A stretch of DNA of 64,000 bases from Aristolochia californica (GCA_029961685.1 JARWKL010000005.1:43809357-43873356), one strand, 5' to 3'; positions 25,890 to 36,706 are shown, counted from the first letter of the stretch. The notes: generated from the letters alone by a model not told the origin. A program made the numbers and translations.

Positions 25890-26403
25890 TCTTAATGTGA
25901 GTTTAACCATGAAAGAAAGTACTGGAAAATTTGTTGGAAAAAGGACCAAGACCTTAGGGCTGACAGGAAGGCTCCCATGTTGTGGGTTTTTGTAGACTTC
26001 AGTCTCAGCTTTGCAAGTTGTGGCTTTGAAGATTTCACCTTTTATGGTTATTCCTCTTCTTTAGATATCTTAACTTCCAGTGCAAAGCATAACTGGGTCT
26101 GCTTTTGTGTCAGCTTTTCTGCTTTGTATGGGATTATACTTTACTTCAGATGTTAAGAACATTCATAGCTTGGCTGTTGGGTTAAACTATAACATTTTAT
26201 TTTATTTTTTTCACAAAAACAAGGACTCTGATGAATCTTCAGCGTTTATACATTTCACATTCAGAATTCAAGAAGAGTGACACCCATAATATAAATTACA
26301 CTATCTTTTACCCGATTTTTGAGCTTGCTTTGTTGCCACGATACGGATTCTATCCTAATCTTTACTTTCAAGTTAGCAAGCAATTAAACTTGAATTTAAT
26401 TGC
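25890..26403. other. Upstream region of the phytocyanin gene
   Basis: This should include the minus-strand promoter and leader of the phytocyanin gene. No other gene was recognised; small frames here lack family features. Confidence 0.4.
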
Positions 26404-26678
26404 AGCGGAGAAGATGAAAGATTTAGTCTCGTCGTACTTGAACCTTCCGTAGTTCCGGTTTTTTACTGTTACAGACACGAGTAACGTCAAGTTCAGCTTA
26501 AGAAGGGGCAAGGGTTGAAATTCTATTCTTTTCAGGAGAACTGGATGGGGTTGGATTTTTGGTTGTCTGGGCTTGAAGACCGTGAAGAGTATGATGACAT
26601 GATCAGAACTACTACAAGGAGGATGACGACGGCCGCGGTTACCCCACAACAGGTTTTCAGACCTCCGCATTTTGCCAT
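26404..26678 (-). pseudogene. Truncated, frameshifted LEA_2 (NDR1/HIN1-like) gene fragment
   Basis: An ATG at 26678-26676 opens MAKCGGLKTCCGVTAAVVI and a hydrophobic run, the cytosolic start and membrane anchor of a LEA_2/NHL protein. Within the membrane segment the frame shifts. The next frame continues LFTVFKPRQPKIQPHPV and then KLNLTLLVSVTVKNRNYG, the start of the LEA_2 domain with its N.NYG signature. After about 90 codons the similarity stops near 26404, and the remaining roughly 100 residues of the domain are missing. These genes are normally intronless, so this looks like a pseudogene rather than a spliced gene. A sequencing error could explain the frameshift but not the truncation. 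Confidence 0.65.
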
Positions 26679-26983
26679 AGCTTCTGCACTGGTCTTTTTC
26701 CGAAGCGCTTGGAGCGATGGAAGGTAGGAGGTTCGATGTGAATGAAGTGATTAGCGATGCGAGGGAACTCAGTTCTTATTCTGGTCTTGTTTGAAGCATG
26801 GCTTCAGTAATATTATTGTTATCGTGGTTTTTGTTGTCTTCACCAGAGGAGTAGATGATAGCTTTGCTCATGTTTACTTTTTGTTCCATTAAAATAGACG
26901 AAACGGAGTGAATTGTATTTCTTCGGGATTCTGAATGTCTCTTCTGTTTAACTTAAAAGAAGACGAGGACCTGTTCATGGAGG
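26679..26983. other. Spacer up to the old copia LTR
   Basis: Short spacer with no recognised gene. It would hold the former promoter of the LEA_2-like fragment. The last five bases, GGAGG at 26979-26983, are the candidate target-site copy of the old copia element. Confidence 0.35.
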
Positions 26984-27245
26984 CGAACGATTATTCATTT
27001 TATGAATTTCTCAAAAATATAAATGAAACTCATGAAGAAAGTACTTCTTGGTATGGCGTCAATTTCATGCGAACAGAGTGTCTCGTGTATGGCAAAGGCT
27101 CGTCGATGACAATGTTTAGACTTGCCTCTGCTAAATCAGACCCTTTCTTATATTTCTCCTTTACATCAAAGGAGACCACTACCAGGAAGGGGAAACACCA
27201 AACGACGACGGGTCACTTAGGTGACGGTTCATAAACCATCTAACA
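26984..27245 (-). repeat. 3' LTR of the old minus-strand copia element
   Basis: Read on the minus strand it begins TGTTAGATGGTTTATGAACC and shows clear but imperfect similarity to 36402-36701 (for example the shared CACTTAGGTGACGGTTC in plus orientation). It is shorter than the 5' copy, 262 against 300 bp, because of internal deletions, showing long residence. Confidence 0.8.
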
Positions 27246-27299
27246 TTCTCCCACTTGACCCATGCGCATACTTAATATGTATCATTGATTATCGATAAT

Positions 27300-27400
27300 T
27301 GTTGGAATTTGTGTTTGTATCGACCGGGCCAGTCCTTGTATAAGATCCGTGGGGTTGCTTTCCTAACAGGTTCGAGCCTTTTAGCCCAATGGTTTCAACA
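27300..27400 (+). repeat. LTR-A, left copy
   Basis: This 101-bp repeat starts TGTTGGAATTTGTG and ends GGTTTCAACA. It differs from the right copy only at 27349 (G, against A at 32981). Such short LTRs are typical of TRIMs, not of a protein-coding copia element. Confidence 0.93.
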
Positions 27401-27412
27401 TGGTATCAGAGC
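27401..27412 (+). promoter_or_regulatory. Primer-binding site next to LTR-A
   Basis: TGGTATCAGAGC lies directly after LTR-A and complements the 3' end of initiator-Met tRNA. The sequence after it (GGATGATCC) belongs to the copia leader, not to the TRIM interior that follows the second primer site. Confidence 0.85.
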
Positions 27413-27685
27413 GGATGATCCTCATCCTCTGAGTATTTTCGGCCGGCGACTCTTCTCTCGGCGATTCCGGCGACATACCTTTCGGCAACCTATTTCCGGC
27501 GACTGGTTTCGACCATTTCGACGACCCATTTCGGCGACGGTCATCGGCGACCTGATTTCAGCTCTCCATTTCAGCTGATCTCCTAACACAGAGGTTAGAT
27601 TTCATCTTCCTCCTAAATTTTTTTTTTTCGACAGCAGCTAAGCTCCTGTGTGTTTTTCCTTCTCAGCGAGATAGCGTCTCTGCTG

Positions 27686-27835
27686 TGAAGAAGGGCTGTT
27701 TTGCCCCTGTTCTGGTCGTGGTGCTCTGGCGCCATTGCCGTGAGGGCCGTTTTGCCCCTGTTTCGGTGGTGCTCTGGCACCGTTGCCGTGAGGGCCGTTT
27801 TGCCCCTGTTTCGGTGGTGCTCTGGCGCCGTTGCC
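27686..27835 (+). repeat. 48-bp tandem repeat in the copia leader
   Basis: Two near-perfect units (27740-27787 and 27788-27835, each starting GTGAGGGCCGTTTTGCCCCT) follow a diverged third unit from about 27686. They lie in the untranslated leader upstream of gag. Confidence 0.85.
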
Positions 27836-28083
27836 GTGACCAAAATTTATCTCTGCATTTGGCCGAGAGCTGGTGCTCTCTCTAATTTTTTTTTTTTCAT
27901 TGCTTTCGGTGCTGGTGCTCTGGCGCCATTACTGTGACCTAATTTGCCTCTAAATTTGGCCGTGAAGGTTAAGTTTGTGGCTGGCCGAACGGTGTGTTGT
28001 GCTCCATTTGTTGTTCAAATTTTTTTTCTGTTGCCTTCTTAGGTTACATCCCAGACCTTCATTAGTACCTTCTTGGGGACTCC

Positions 28084-31000
28084 ATGGAGACTTATTCATC
28101 TACGGGCGTTTCCGATTCTGGTCTTCGTACCAGTTCGACTCGTTCCACTTTTGACAAACCTTCATACCCATACTATCTTCACCATTCGGACAGCCCCGGG
28201 CAAGTTCTTGTCTCCCAGCTACTTACTGGTGAAAATTACACCAGTTGGAGCCGTGCAATGTCCCTTGCCTTATCTGTGAAGAATAAAGTGGGTTTTATCG
28301 ATGGTTCTATACCTATACCTCAAAGTGCTGATCCTCCTTTGTTGAACTCTTGGACCCGGAATAACAATATTGTCATCTCTTGGATTTTGAATTCGGTTTC
28401 CAAGAAAATCTCTGCGAGTGTCATGTTTGCTGCTTCTGCCCGCGAAATTTGGCTCGCTCTTCGGGATCGTTATCAACAGCGCAATGGTCCGCGCATTTTT
28501 CAACTTAAACGGGAATTGATGAACTTGCGCCAAGACAAGGATTCTGTAAACACTTATTTCACGAAGCTGACGACCCTTTGGGAAGAACTGAACAATTACC
28601 GTCCTCATTGCTCTTGTGGAAAATGTTGTGGTGGAGTTAAGGATCTTATTGATTACCACAACATGGAATATGTCATGTCCTTCTTGATGGGCCTTGATGA
28701 CTCTTTCTCCCATGTTCGTGGTCAGCTGCTCCTCATGGATCCGATGCCTCCTCTTAATCATGTTTTTTCTCTGGTTGTTCAAGAGGAGCAACAACGGAGG
28801 ATCCCTCAAGTCTTGAGTTCACATACCCCCACCGACACAATGGCATTCGCGTTTAAATCTGGGCAGCCCGATGTTCATAAACCTGGCCCCCACACCTCTC
28901 AGAAATTTCCACCAAATTACAATGCTCCCCGGAATCCGCATCCCAATGCTTCTCAGAATCAGAATTCCCATGCTCCTCGGAATCCGCACAAGGATAAGTA
29001 TTATTGTACTCATTGCAAGACAGTTGGCCATACTATTGCTCGTTGCTTCAAGATCCATGGCTATCCGACTGGACCCGCCTCCACACCCACGCCACATTCT
29101 CATACTGCTGCTCATCAGGTTTCCATTGCTGCTGATGGCCCAGGTTCTAGTTCTGTTGGGAGTCTTGTGCAGAATCTTGACTCAGCTCAGTTTCAACAGC
29201 TCGTGTCCATGCTTTCTACACACCTGAGTAGCTCCGCACAAGTCACCACTGCTCCGGAATCTTCTACATCCCACTGCGTGGCATGTATTTGTTTTTCTGT
29301 CTCCTTAAATCCTTTAATTTCTTCACCTCAATCATGGATTGTCGACTCAGGAGCTACTCGACATATTTGCTCTCACGCTCCTGTTTTTGTTTCTTTGCAT
29401 GCTATCCCTCACACTACAGTTACTTTACCCAATAACACTCAACTTTTAGTCCATCTTGCTGGTGATATTCAATTGCATTCTCACCTTGTCCTTAAAAACG
29501 TACTATTTGTTCCTCAATTCAAATTCAACTTGATCTCTGTTAGTGCTTTAGTTACTGACTCTGACCTTACAGTAAGTTTTCTTCCTGATTGCTTTGTTAT
29601 CCAGGATCTATCCACCCAGAGGACGATTGGCAAGGGTGACAGAGTCCAAGATCTTTATGTCCTCAGTGCTCGAAGCTTGAATTATATTTCTCCTGTTTTT
29701 GTTAACAATGTTTCAGCCCATGTTTGGCATAATAGGCTAGGACACATTTCTTTCCAGCGACTTGATTTTTTGAAGGATTAGTTGAATTGCGATGTAACTA
29801 AATTACGAAAATCAAATCCTTGTTATATTTGTCCTCTTGCAAAACAACGTCGACTATCTTTTGAATCTCACAATAACTTGTCTCAATTTCCTTTTGATCT
29901 TGTGCACTATGATATTTGGGGACCCTATCAGACCGTTTCTCATACTGGCCATCGTTTCTTTTTAACTCTTGTTGATGATTGCACTCGATTTACCTGGATC
30001 TTTCTGTTAAAAACTAAATCTGATGCTATCTCTGTGATACCGCGATTTTTTCATATGGTTTTTACTCAGTTTAATGCTAAAATCAAAGTTTTCTGATCTG
30101 ATAATGCCCCTGAGTTATCTTTTGTTGAGTTTTTTCAAGATCAAGGAGTCTTACACCAGTTTTCCTGTGTTGAACGACCTCAGCAAAACTCAGTTGTTGA
30201 AAGAAAACATCAACACCTCTTAAATGTGGCTCGCTCCTTGTTCTTCCAATCTCGTATTTCCGTCTCTTTTTGGACAGACTGCATTCTTACTGCGATTTTC
30301 TTGATTAATAGAACTCCATCTCCTCTCTTGCGACACAACACACCTTTTCATTTACTCTACAACACGGCTCCAGATTATCCTTCTCTTAGAGTCTTTGGTT
30401 GTTTAGCTTTTGTTTCCACCTTAGCTGCTCATCGCACTAAGTTTCACCCTCGTGCTCGCGTTTGTGTGTTTCCTGGTTATCCTGCTGGTGTCAAAGGCTA
30501 TAAATTCTATGATGTGGAGACCAAACATGTTTTTATCTCTAGAGATGCAACGTTCCATGAGGAAGTTTTCCCTTTTCATACTATCACTAGTTCACATACA
30601 GTTCCTGATCCCTTTCCTGATTTGGTTCTGCCCCATTCCTTTCTACAAACTCCTTCTCTGCCAGACCTTACTTCTTCCTCCATTCATGATTCACCAGCTA
30701 ATTCTGATACCCCTGTTGCTGATATTCCCCCTAATCCTCTTCCAGTGCTTGTTCATTCTACATCTACTGGCACTTCTCTTCGCAAATCTACTAGGACGAT
30801 CCATCCACCTTCTTACTTGCAGGATTATCACTGCAATTTGCTTGCTGGTTCTTCTTCGTCTGTTTTCCCCTCCACCCCTTACCCGATCTCTAACTACATC
30901 TCTTATCATTCCCTTTCTAATTCGCACAGATAGTTTGCACTCAATGTCTCTACTAAACTTGAACCTCAATACTATCACCAAGCTGTAAAGTGCCCTGAAT

Positions 31001-32514
31001 GGCGGTTAGCTATGCGGGACGAATTGAACCCTCTGGAAACCAATAACACCTGGACCGTCACTTCTCTCCCTCCTGATAAACATTCCATTGGTTGCAAATG
31101 GGTCTATAAAATCAAGCTTAAATCCGATGGTTCTCTTGAGCGGTATAAGGCTCGTTTGGTAGCCAAAGGCTACACCTAACAAGAAGGTTTAGATTTTGTT
31201 GACACTTTTTTCCCTGTGGCCAAATTGGTCACTGTGAAGGTTCTTCTTGCCCTTGCCGCCTCTCATAATTGGCATGCAGCCCAGCTTGATGTCAACAATG
31301 CTTTCTTAAATGGTGACCTTTTTGAAGAAATCTACATGGATCTTCCTCTTGGCTATCTTCGACAGGGGGAGTCCTCTTCATCCCACCGCCGGCTCGTTTG
31401 CAAGCTTCACAAGTCTCTCTATGGTCTCAAACAAGCTTCGCGGCAATGGTATTCCAAATTTTCTCATGTTTTAATCAATTTTGGTTTTCTCCAATCGAAA
31501 TCTGATTACTCCCTTTTCACCAAAGGTCATGGTTCCTCTTTTGTTGCACTATTGGTTTATGTGGATGATATCATCCTTACTGGCCCTTCATCTCGTGCTA
31601 TTGCTGAACTCAAACAATTTCTGCACACTCAGTTCAAGCTCAAGGACCTCGGTTGTCTTAAGCACTTCCTTGGCCTTGAAATTGCTCAGTCCAAAACCGG
31701 TATTGTGCTTTCTCAACGTCATTACACCTTACAATTACTTGAAGACTCAGGTTACATAGCTTGTAACCCCACTAGTGTTCCCATGGATCCCAAACTTCAT
31801 TTAACTGCCACTGATGGTGACCTGCTTCCTGATATCACCCACTATCGGCGACTTGTTTGGAAACTTCTTTACCTCACCTTATCCCGTCCTGACATTACTT
31901 TTGCCGTTCACAAGCTCACTCAATTTGTGGCAAAACCCCGCCTTCCTCATCTCCAGGCAGTACATCACCTGCTTCGTTATCTCAAGACCAGTCCTGGTCA
32001 GGGTTTGTTGTTTTCTTCTACTTCTTCCTTGCAGGTACGCGCTTACTCGGATGCTGATTGGGGATCCTACCTCGATTCTCGCCGCTCTACTACAGGCTTT
32101 TGCATCTTCATTGGTGATTCTTTGGTCTCTTGGAAGGCTAAAAAGCAGACCACCGTCTCTCGCTCCTCCGCCAAAGCTGAATATCGCGCTCTCTCTTCCA
32201 CCGCCAGTGAAATCATTTGGTTGCAGCAACTTCTTCAAGATTTTCAAGTCAAGGTTGCCTCTCCTGCATTGCTCTATTGCGACAATCAAGCTGCGATACA
32301 TATTGCCTCAAACCCCACATTTCATGAGCGTACAAAACATATTGAGATTGATTGTCATTTTGTTCATGAACGTGTTACTTCGGGCGTCCTCAAGTTACTT
32401 CCTATTCGTTCTCAGTACCAGTTGGCCGACATGTTCACTAAACCTCTTCCTTCTACCCACCTTTTTTCTTTGTTGTCCAAGATGGCTATCAAGGATATTT
32501 ACAAGCCACCTTGA
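28084..32514 (+). pseudogene. Copia gag-pol, single frame with four in-frame stops
   Basis: One continuous frame of 1477 codons holds every domain: gag from METYSSTG; a zinc knuckle (CTHCKTVGHTIARC, about 29007-29050); protease (WIVDSGATRH, near 29338); integrase with HNRLGH (near 29728) and the DDE core; reverse transcriptase with LLVYVDDIILTG (near 31553); and RNase H with YSDADWGS, SSAKAEYRAL and YCDNQAAIHI. The frame is broken only by stops at 29779 (TAG), 30094 (TGA), 30931 (TAG) and 31177 (TAA). At 30094 and 31177 the expected family codons are Arg CGA and Gln CAA, so a C-to-T change explains each. No length change breaks the frame. Recently active, now dead unless stops are bypassed. 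Confidence 0.9.
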
Positions 32515-32521
32515 GGGGGAG

Positions 32522-32781
32522 TATTAGAATGTAATTTAATCTATTCATTATTTATTTTTTGCATTTTACCATTTTACCTTTTTTTACATTTCACTGTATA
32601 AACTTACCTGTTATGCGCAACAGTGATTTCAATAAACATTTTATCACGAAACAGTCTTCGTCCCCTCGACCGTTGCCAACCCGACGAACGAGAGCAACGA
32701 CTCTTTTCGATCCAGATTTCTAATATCGTTGCCAACCCGACGAACGAGAGCAACAACTCTTTTCGATCCAGATTTCTAACA
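32522..32781 (+). repeat. LTR-B, single copy of the copia LTR
   Basis: It follows the purine tract at the end of the copia coding region and runs from TATTAGAATG to TTTCTAACA, about 260 bp. It contains a 55-56 bp tandem duplication (32671-32726 and 32727-32781, each beginning CGTTGCCAACCCGACGAAC). It is followed directly by a primer site. No second LTR-B exists in the window, so the copia element lacks its own 5' LTR. Confidence 0.82.
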
Positions 32782-32931
32782 TGGTATCAGAGCAAGTTGG
32801 TCCCGAGTTCGAGTCCCGCTCCCACCGAATTTTGTCCCAGGTATTTCTGGTGAATTTGTCTTGGGTTTTTCCAGGAGTTTGTCCCGGGTTTTTCCAGTGA
32901 ATTTGTCCACGGGTTTTCCCGTGCGGGGGAG
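32782..32931 (+). other. TRIM interior with second primer site and purine tract
   Basis: TGGTATCAGAGC (32782-32793) is followed by a non-coding stretch holding repeated TTTGTCC(C/A)GGGTTTTTCC motifs and ends with GTGCGGGGGAG directly before LTR-A. It fits the whole interior of a small LTR element whose ends are LTR-A. Confidence 0.75.
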
Positions 32932-33032
32932 TGTTGGAATTTGTGTTTGTATCGACCGGGCCAGTCCTTGTATAAGATCCATGGGGTTGCTTTCCTAACA
33001 GGTTCGAGCCTTTTAGCCCAATGGTTTCAACA
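32932..33032 (+). repeat. LTR-A, right copy
   Basis: 101 bp, one mismatch to 27300-27400. The target duplication ATAAT follows at 33033-33037. Confidence 0.93.
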
Positions 33033-33399
33033 ATAATCTTCAAGAATGTTTCCCATACATATAATATCCATATACTCAAACAAAGAATATTAAATTACAT
33101 GAATCGTGGCAGTAAGTTCTTTAAAGCAAGTATTACCTTCCACGTATTACAATGCAACTGTCTCATTTGAATGGGAACCTTAAGTGACACATTTCTTTAT
33201 GAATGAACTTTCATAATACTCATTCAAGATCATTTTATATTGTCATTCTCTAAACTTTATGTATGCAACCAAATAATAGAAGACACAAATAAACTTAATG
33301 GAGTTTTTCAATTGACAAATTGCGATACAAACATAAAGGGAATCTCAATTACATAAATTACTTAATAGAATTGAGTCCCATATGTTCAACATGTCCCTT

Positions 33400-35290
33400 A
33401 TAAGCAACGGGTGGTAAACCCACTTAGTTTGCTTTGACATGTTCTCGAATAGCTAAAAACTTTATGTCAATTTGCTTACTACGGCTTCCGCTCTTATTGT
33501 TCTTGGCCAAAAATACTGTTGCGGAATTGTCGCAATAAATCCTTAATAACTTAGAAATTGTGTCAACAATTTCAAACCATGACGTAAAACTCCTCAACCA
33601 TATAGCCTATTATGATGCTTCAAAACATGCTACAAACTCTACTTCTGTGGTAGAAGTAGCAATTAAAGATTGCTTTGCACTTCTCCAAGAAATGACTCCT
33701 CCATCTAAGAAGAAGACGTATTTTGACTTTCTCTAATCAAGGAAGCTAGCAAAATCAGAGTCTTAATATCCAATCACTTCCAAATGATCAGATCGGCTAT
33801 ACGTAAATTTGTCGTCTTTAGTCCCCTAAAGGTATCACATGACTTTCTTTGCAGTTTTCCAATGGTCCAAACCAGGATTACTTTGATATTTGCCCAACAT
33901 TCCAACTGCATATGCTATGTCAGATCTTGTGCAAACCTGAGCATATATTAAACTGCCAATTGCGAAAACATATAGAATGTTTTTCATTTGTTCCCTCTCT
34001 AAATTATTTCGTGGACCTTGTTCCAAACTCAATTTGTCACTTTTGACAATAGGTGTAACACTAGATGAACAATTATTCATACGATATCTCTTTAGAACTT
34101 TGTTGATATATGTTTCTTGAGATAATCCTAATGTCCCTTGGGATCTGTCTCTATCACTCTTTATGCCTATGACATAAGAAGCTTCGCCCATATCTTTCAT
34201 ATCAAATTTCATGGAGAGAAATCGTTTAACCTCATAAAGTAATCCTAAATCATTTGAAGCAAGTAGAACATCATTTACATATAAGACTAAGAAAATTATT
34301 TGGCTCCCACTGACCTTATGGTATATATATTGATTCATGATATTCTCCGTAAAACCAAATAAAAAGATAACATCACGAAATTTTAAATACCACTGACGAG
34401 AGGCTTGTTTTAGTCTATATATAGATTTTTTAAGTCTACAAACCAAGTGAACATTTTCCTCTGAAATTAATCCTTCAGGTTGTTTCACAAAAAAAACTTC
34501 TTCTAGGTCTCCATTGAGGAAAGTCGTTTTCACATTCATTTGATGTAACTCCATATCATAATGAGGTACTAATGTCATGATTATCCAAAATGAATCCTTC
34601 TTTGAAATAGGAGAGAAGGTATCGTGATAATCAATTCCTTCTTGTCGAGTAAATCATTTGGCGACAAGTCTTACATTATATTTTCAATATTGCCTAAAGA
34701 GTTTCTTTTGGGTTTTAAAAACCCATTTACAACTAATGACCTTCTCCCCTTTAGACAATTCAACAAGATCCTCGACTTGGTTTTTAGCCATTGAATCCAA
34801 CTCTTCCTTCATGGCATTATTCCATAATGTGGATTTATGTCCACTCAATGTCCGTGAAAACGTAATAGGATCATCTTCAGCACCAATGTCCATGTTACAC
34901 TCTTAGAACACAGTGGGGTTATCAGGGTACTCCCTAATGCCTTATCGGAAGTCTTAAACTGTTCTTAAATAGCTCGAAGATATTATTTGGCTTTGGCACA
35001 TTCAAGAATGGATCCACGAATACCCTTCCCAATATGAGACTTAATAAACATTAAACTTAATCGATTGGACAACTCCTAAAGTTCAAATGATGTTTTCTCA
35101 ATTTGGGTACTGGATTCCGTTAGATTTGGAGGTTCATCCACTTGAAGTGCCAAGTCAAAATCCATGCACCCTAATAACAGGAGAATTTTCTCCTTCCACT
35201 CAATATAATTTTCTCCACTCAGGGGAATAATAAAGGAATCAAAGTTTGGGACAAACAATTTGAAGAACTGCAAAAAAAATAACAAACTTA
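33400..35290 (-). pseudogene. gag and reverse transcriptase/RNase H pieces of the old copia element
   Basis: Read on the minus strand: a gag piece with SGENYIEWKEKILLLLGCMD (35076-35285); a pre-RT piece with WNNAMKEELDSMAKNQ (34684-34893); then RT (33835-34578) with MNVKTTFLNGDLEE, LKQASRQWYLKF and LVLYVNDVLLAS, where YVND replaces the catalytic YVDD. RNase H remnants continue to about 33400. Protease and integrase are not recognisable between gag and RT, so a large internal deletion is likely. Confidence 0.8.
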
Positions 35291-35930
35291 CTAAACATGT
35301 AATGAAGCCAATTTTTTTGAATATTTACCCATGTAAATAATTCAAACAAATAAATCAGTGTATCATTATAATCTTTCATGTGTGCTTAGATTATAACACA
35401 TGCAATTTATGTTTCTTTATGATGGGACCCATAATTTTGATTGAAAGGAATATTCTAGGCCTATGGGCAATTAGATTTTTTTTAAAAAATATTTCAATCC
35501 CATCCTGATTAATCACTTAAATATAACATTTACTTTGTGTTAAATTATTATATCTCTATGATTAATCATAATTTTTATGTCATTAACTTTATGTGACTAA
35601 ACTTAATATCACTAGACATTTGCATAATTAAGAATGTTGTGACAATTACTCAATTATTCAATCGTATACCCAAAATATGACATAAAAAATAATTGACTAA
35701 AATTGATGTCAATTATTAATTCCTTATATTTAGGTTAACTTAAAATATGCATAAAAATGAAGTATACATAAAACCTAAAAAAAAAAATTCACAATTGAAA
35801 AATTATCAAAATATGCATAGGATACAACTATATGTGCATGCACGATTATTTAATTCATATGAATTGAAATTGCATAAAAAATAAATACTGTAATTTTAAA
35901 TATGTATTAAATGTGTATCCAATGATAACA

Positions 35931-36011
35931 CATGATGGCGAGTAGGCCTAATGGTCACTGGTGCCAGAGTTATTTCCCTCGTGTGGGTTTGAATCCCTGC
36001 TGGCTCAATTT
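35931..36011 (+). mobile_element. Possible tRNA-derived SINE
   Basis: TGGCGAGTAGG (35936-35946) resembles an RNA polymerase III A box and GGTTTGAATCC (35986-35996) a B box, about 40 bp apart as in tRNA genes. A run of 12 T follows at about 36008. The segment does not fold as a normal tRNA by eye. It lies in the leader of the old copia element. Copia leader sequence carrying these boxes by chance is the alternative. Confidence 0.4.
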
Positions 36012-36401
36012 TTTTTTTTTGAGAATCGAGTCGGCTCGGTCCTCTCTCGGGCGACTCACTTCAGTGGGTTAGAATGGGTGAGCCGACTTAACCTGTCCGA
36101 GTCGACCCTAAATGTCCGAGTCACTTCAACCTGTCCAATTCTACTGAGTCGACTCGTTATTTAAATGAAACTTAACCTAAATTTCAATTTTATTTTTACT
36201 TTTGCACGCACTGGAGGTCGTCTTCAACCTCCAGCCACGCGCAGAGGGGGCGCTCAATGGCTTCACCGTCGCCCCTTCTCGCCGGACGTTGGCCTCCTGT
36301 CAGATGTTGGCCGCAGTCGTTAGACGCACTGCAACGTACACATAGAGCATCGTTCTCCATGGAAATGAAGCCATATTAGAGAAGGCTGCTATGATACCAA
36401 A

Positions 36402-36701
36402 TGAAGGATTATTTATTTCATGAACTTCTCAATGAAAATGTAAATGAAACTCATGAAGAACGTACTTCCTGACATGACATCAATTTTCGGCGAACAAAGT
36501 GTCTCGTCTATCATAGAGGCTCATCGATAGTAATGTTCAGACTTGCCTCTGCCAGACCAGACCCTTTCTTATATTTCTCCTTTCCATCAAAGAGACCACC
36601 AACTGACGGGAAGGTAAGAGGTTACAACCGACGACCACCTTGAAGGGGAAACACCAAACGATGATGGGTCACTTAGGTGACGGTTCGTGAACCGTCTAAT
36701 A
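36402..36701 (-). repeat. 5' LTR of the old minus-strand copia element
   Basis: On the minus strand it begins TATTAGACGGTTCACG and ends AATAATCCTTCA, followed by TTGGTATCATAGC, the primer site. It pairs with 26984-27245. Confidence 0.82.
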
Positions 36702-36706
36702 GTAGG

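Larger units (their letters stand above)
27300..33032 (+). mobile_element. Chimeric element: copia body and copia LTR inside a TRIM-like element
   Basis: The order is: LTR-A (27300-27400), primer site TGGTATCAGAGC (27401-27412), leader and copia gag-pol (28084-32514), purine tract GAGGGGGAG, LTR-B (32522-32781), a second identical primer site (32782-32793), about 138 bp of non-coding interior ending GTGCGGGGGAG, and LTR-A again (32932-33032). The two LTR-A copies are 101 bp and differ at one base. The whole is flanked by ATAAT (27295-27299 and 33033-33037). LTR-A with the 150-bp interior alone would make a 352-bp TRIM. The copia body and LTR-B are placed exactly between two primer sites. LTR-B is unlike LTR-A, and its 5' partner is missing. 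Confidence 0.88.
26984..36701 (-). mobile_element. Old minus-strand Ty1/copia element, split by a younger insertion
   Basis: Related LTRs lie at 36402-36701 (5' on the minus strand) and 26984-27245 (3'). Next to the 5' LTR is a primer site TGGTATCATAGC (minus strand of 36388-36399); next to the 3' LTR is a purine-rich AAGTGGGAGAA. Flanks are GTAGG (36702-36706) and GGAGG (26979-26983), a likely mutated 5-bp duplication. Between them are a gag piece (about 35076-35285), reverse transcriptase and RNase H pieces (about 33400-34893), and little or no integrase. The younger element at 27300-33032 accounts for 5.7 kb of the span. Confidence 0.8.

Noticed and set aside
28270..28809. Long minus-strand open frame (179 codons) opposite copia gag
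   Set aside because: It is antisense to a frame with clear gag features and has no family likeness; a shadow of codon bias.
31879..32301. Minus-strand open frame (140 codons) opposite RT/RNase H
   Set aside because: Antisense shadow of conserved RNase H codons.
32794..32830. B-box-like GAGTTCGAGTCCCGCTCC after the second primer site, suggesting a tRNA gene
   Set aside because: There is no A box at the right spacing and no cloverleaf; it belongs to the TRIM interior.
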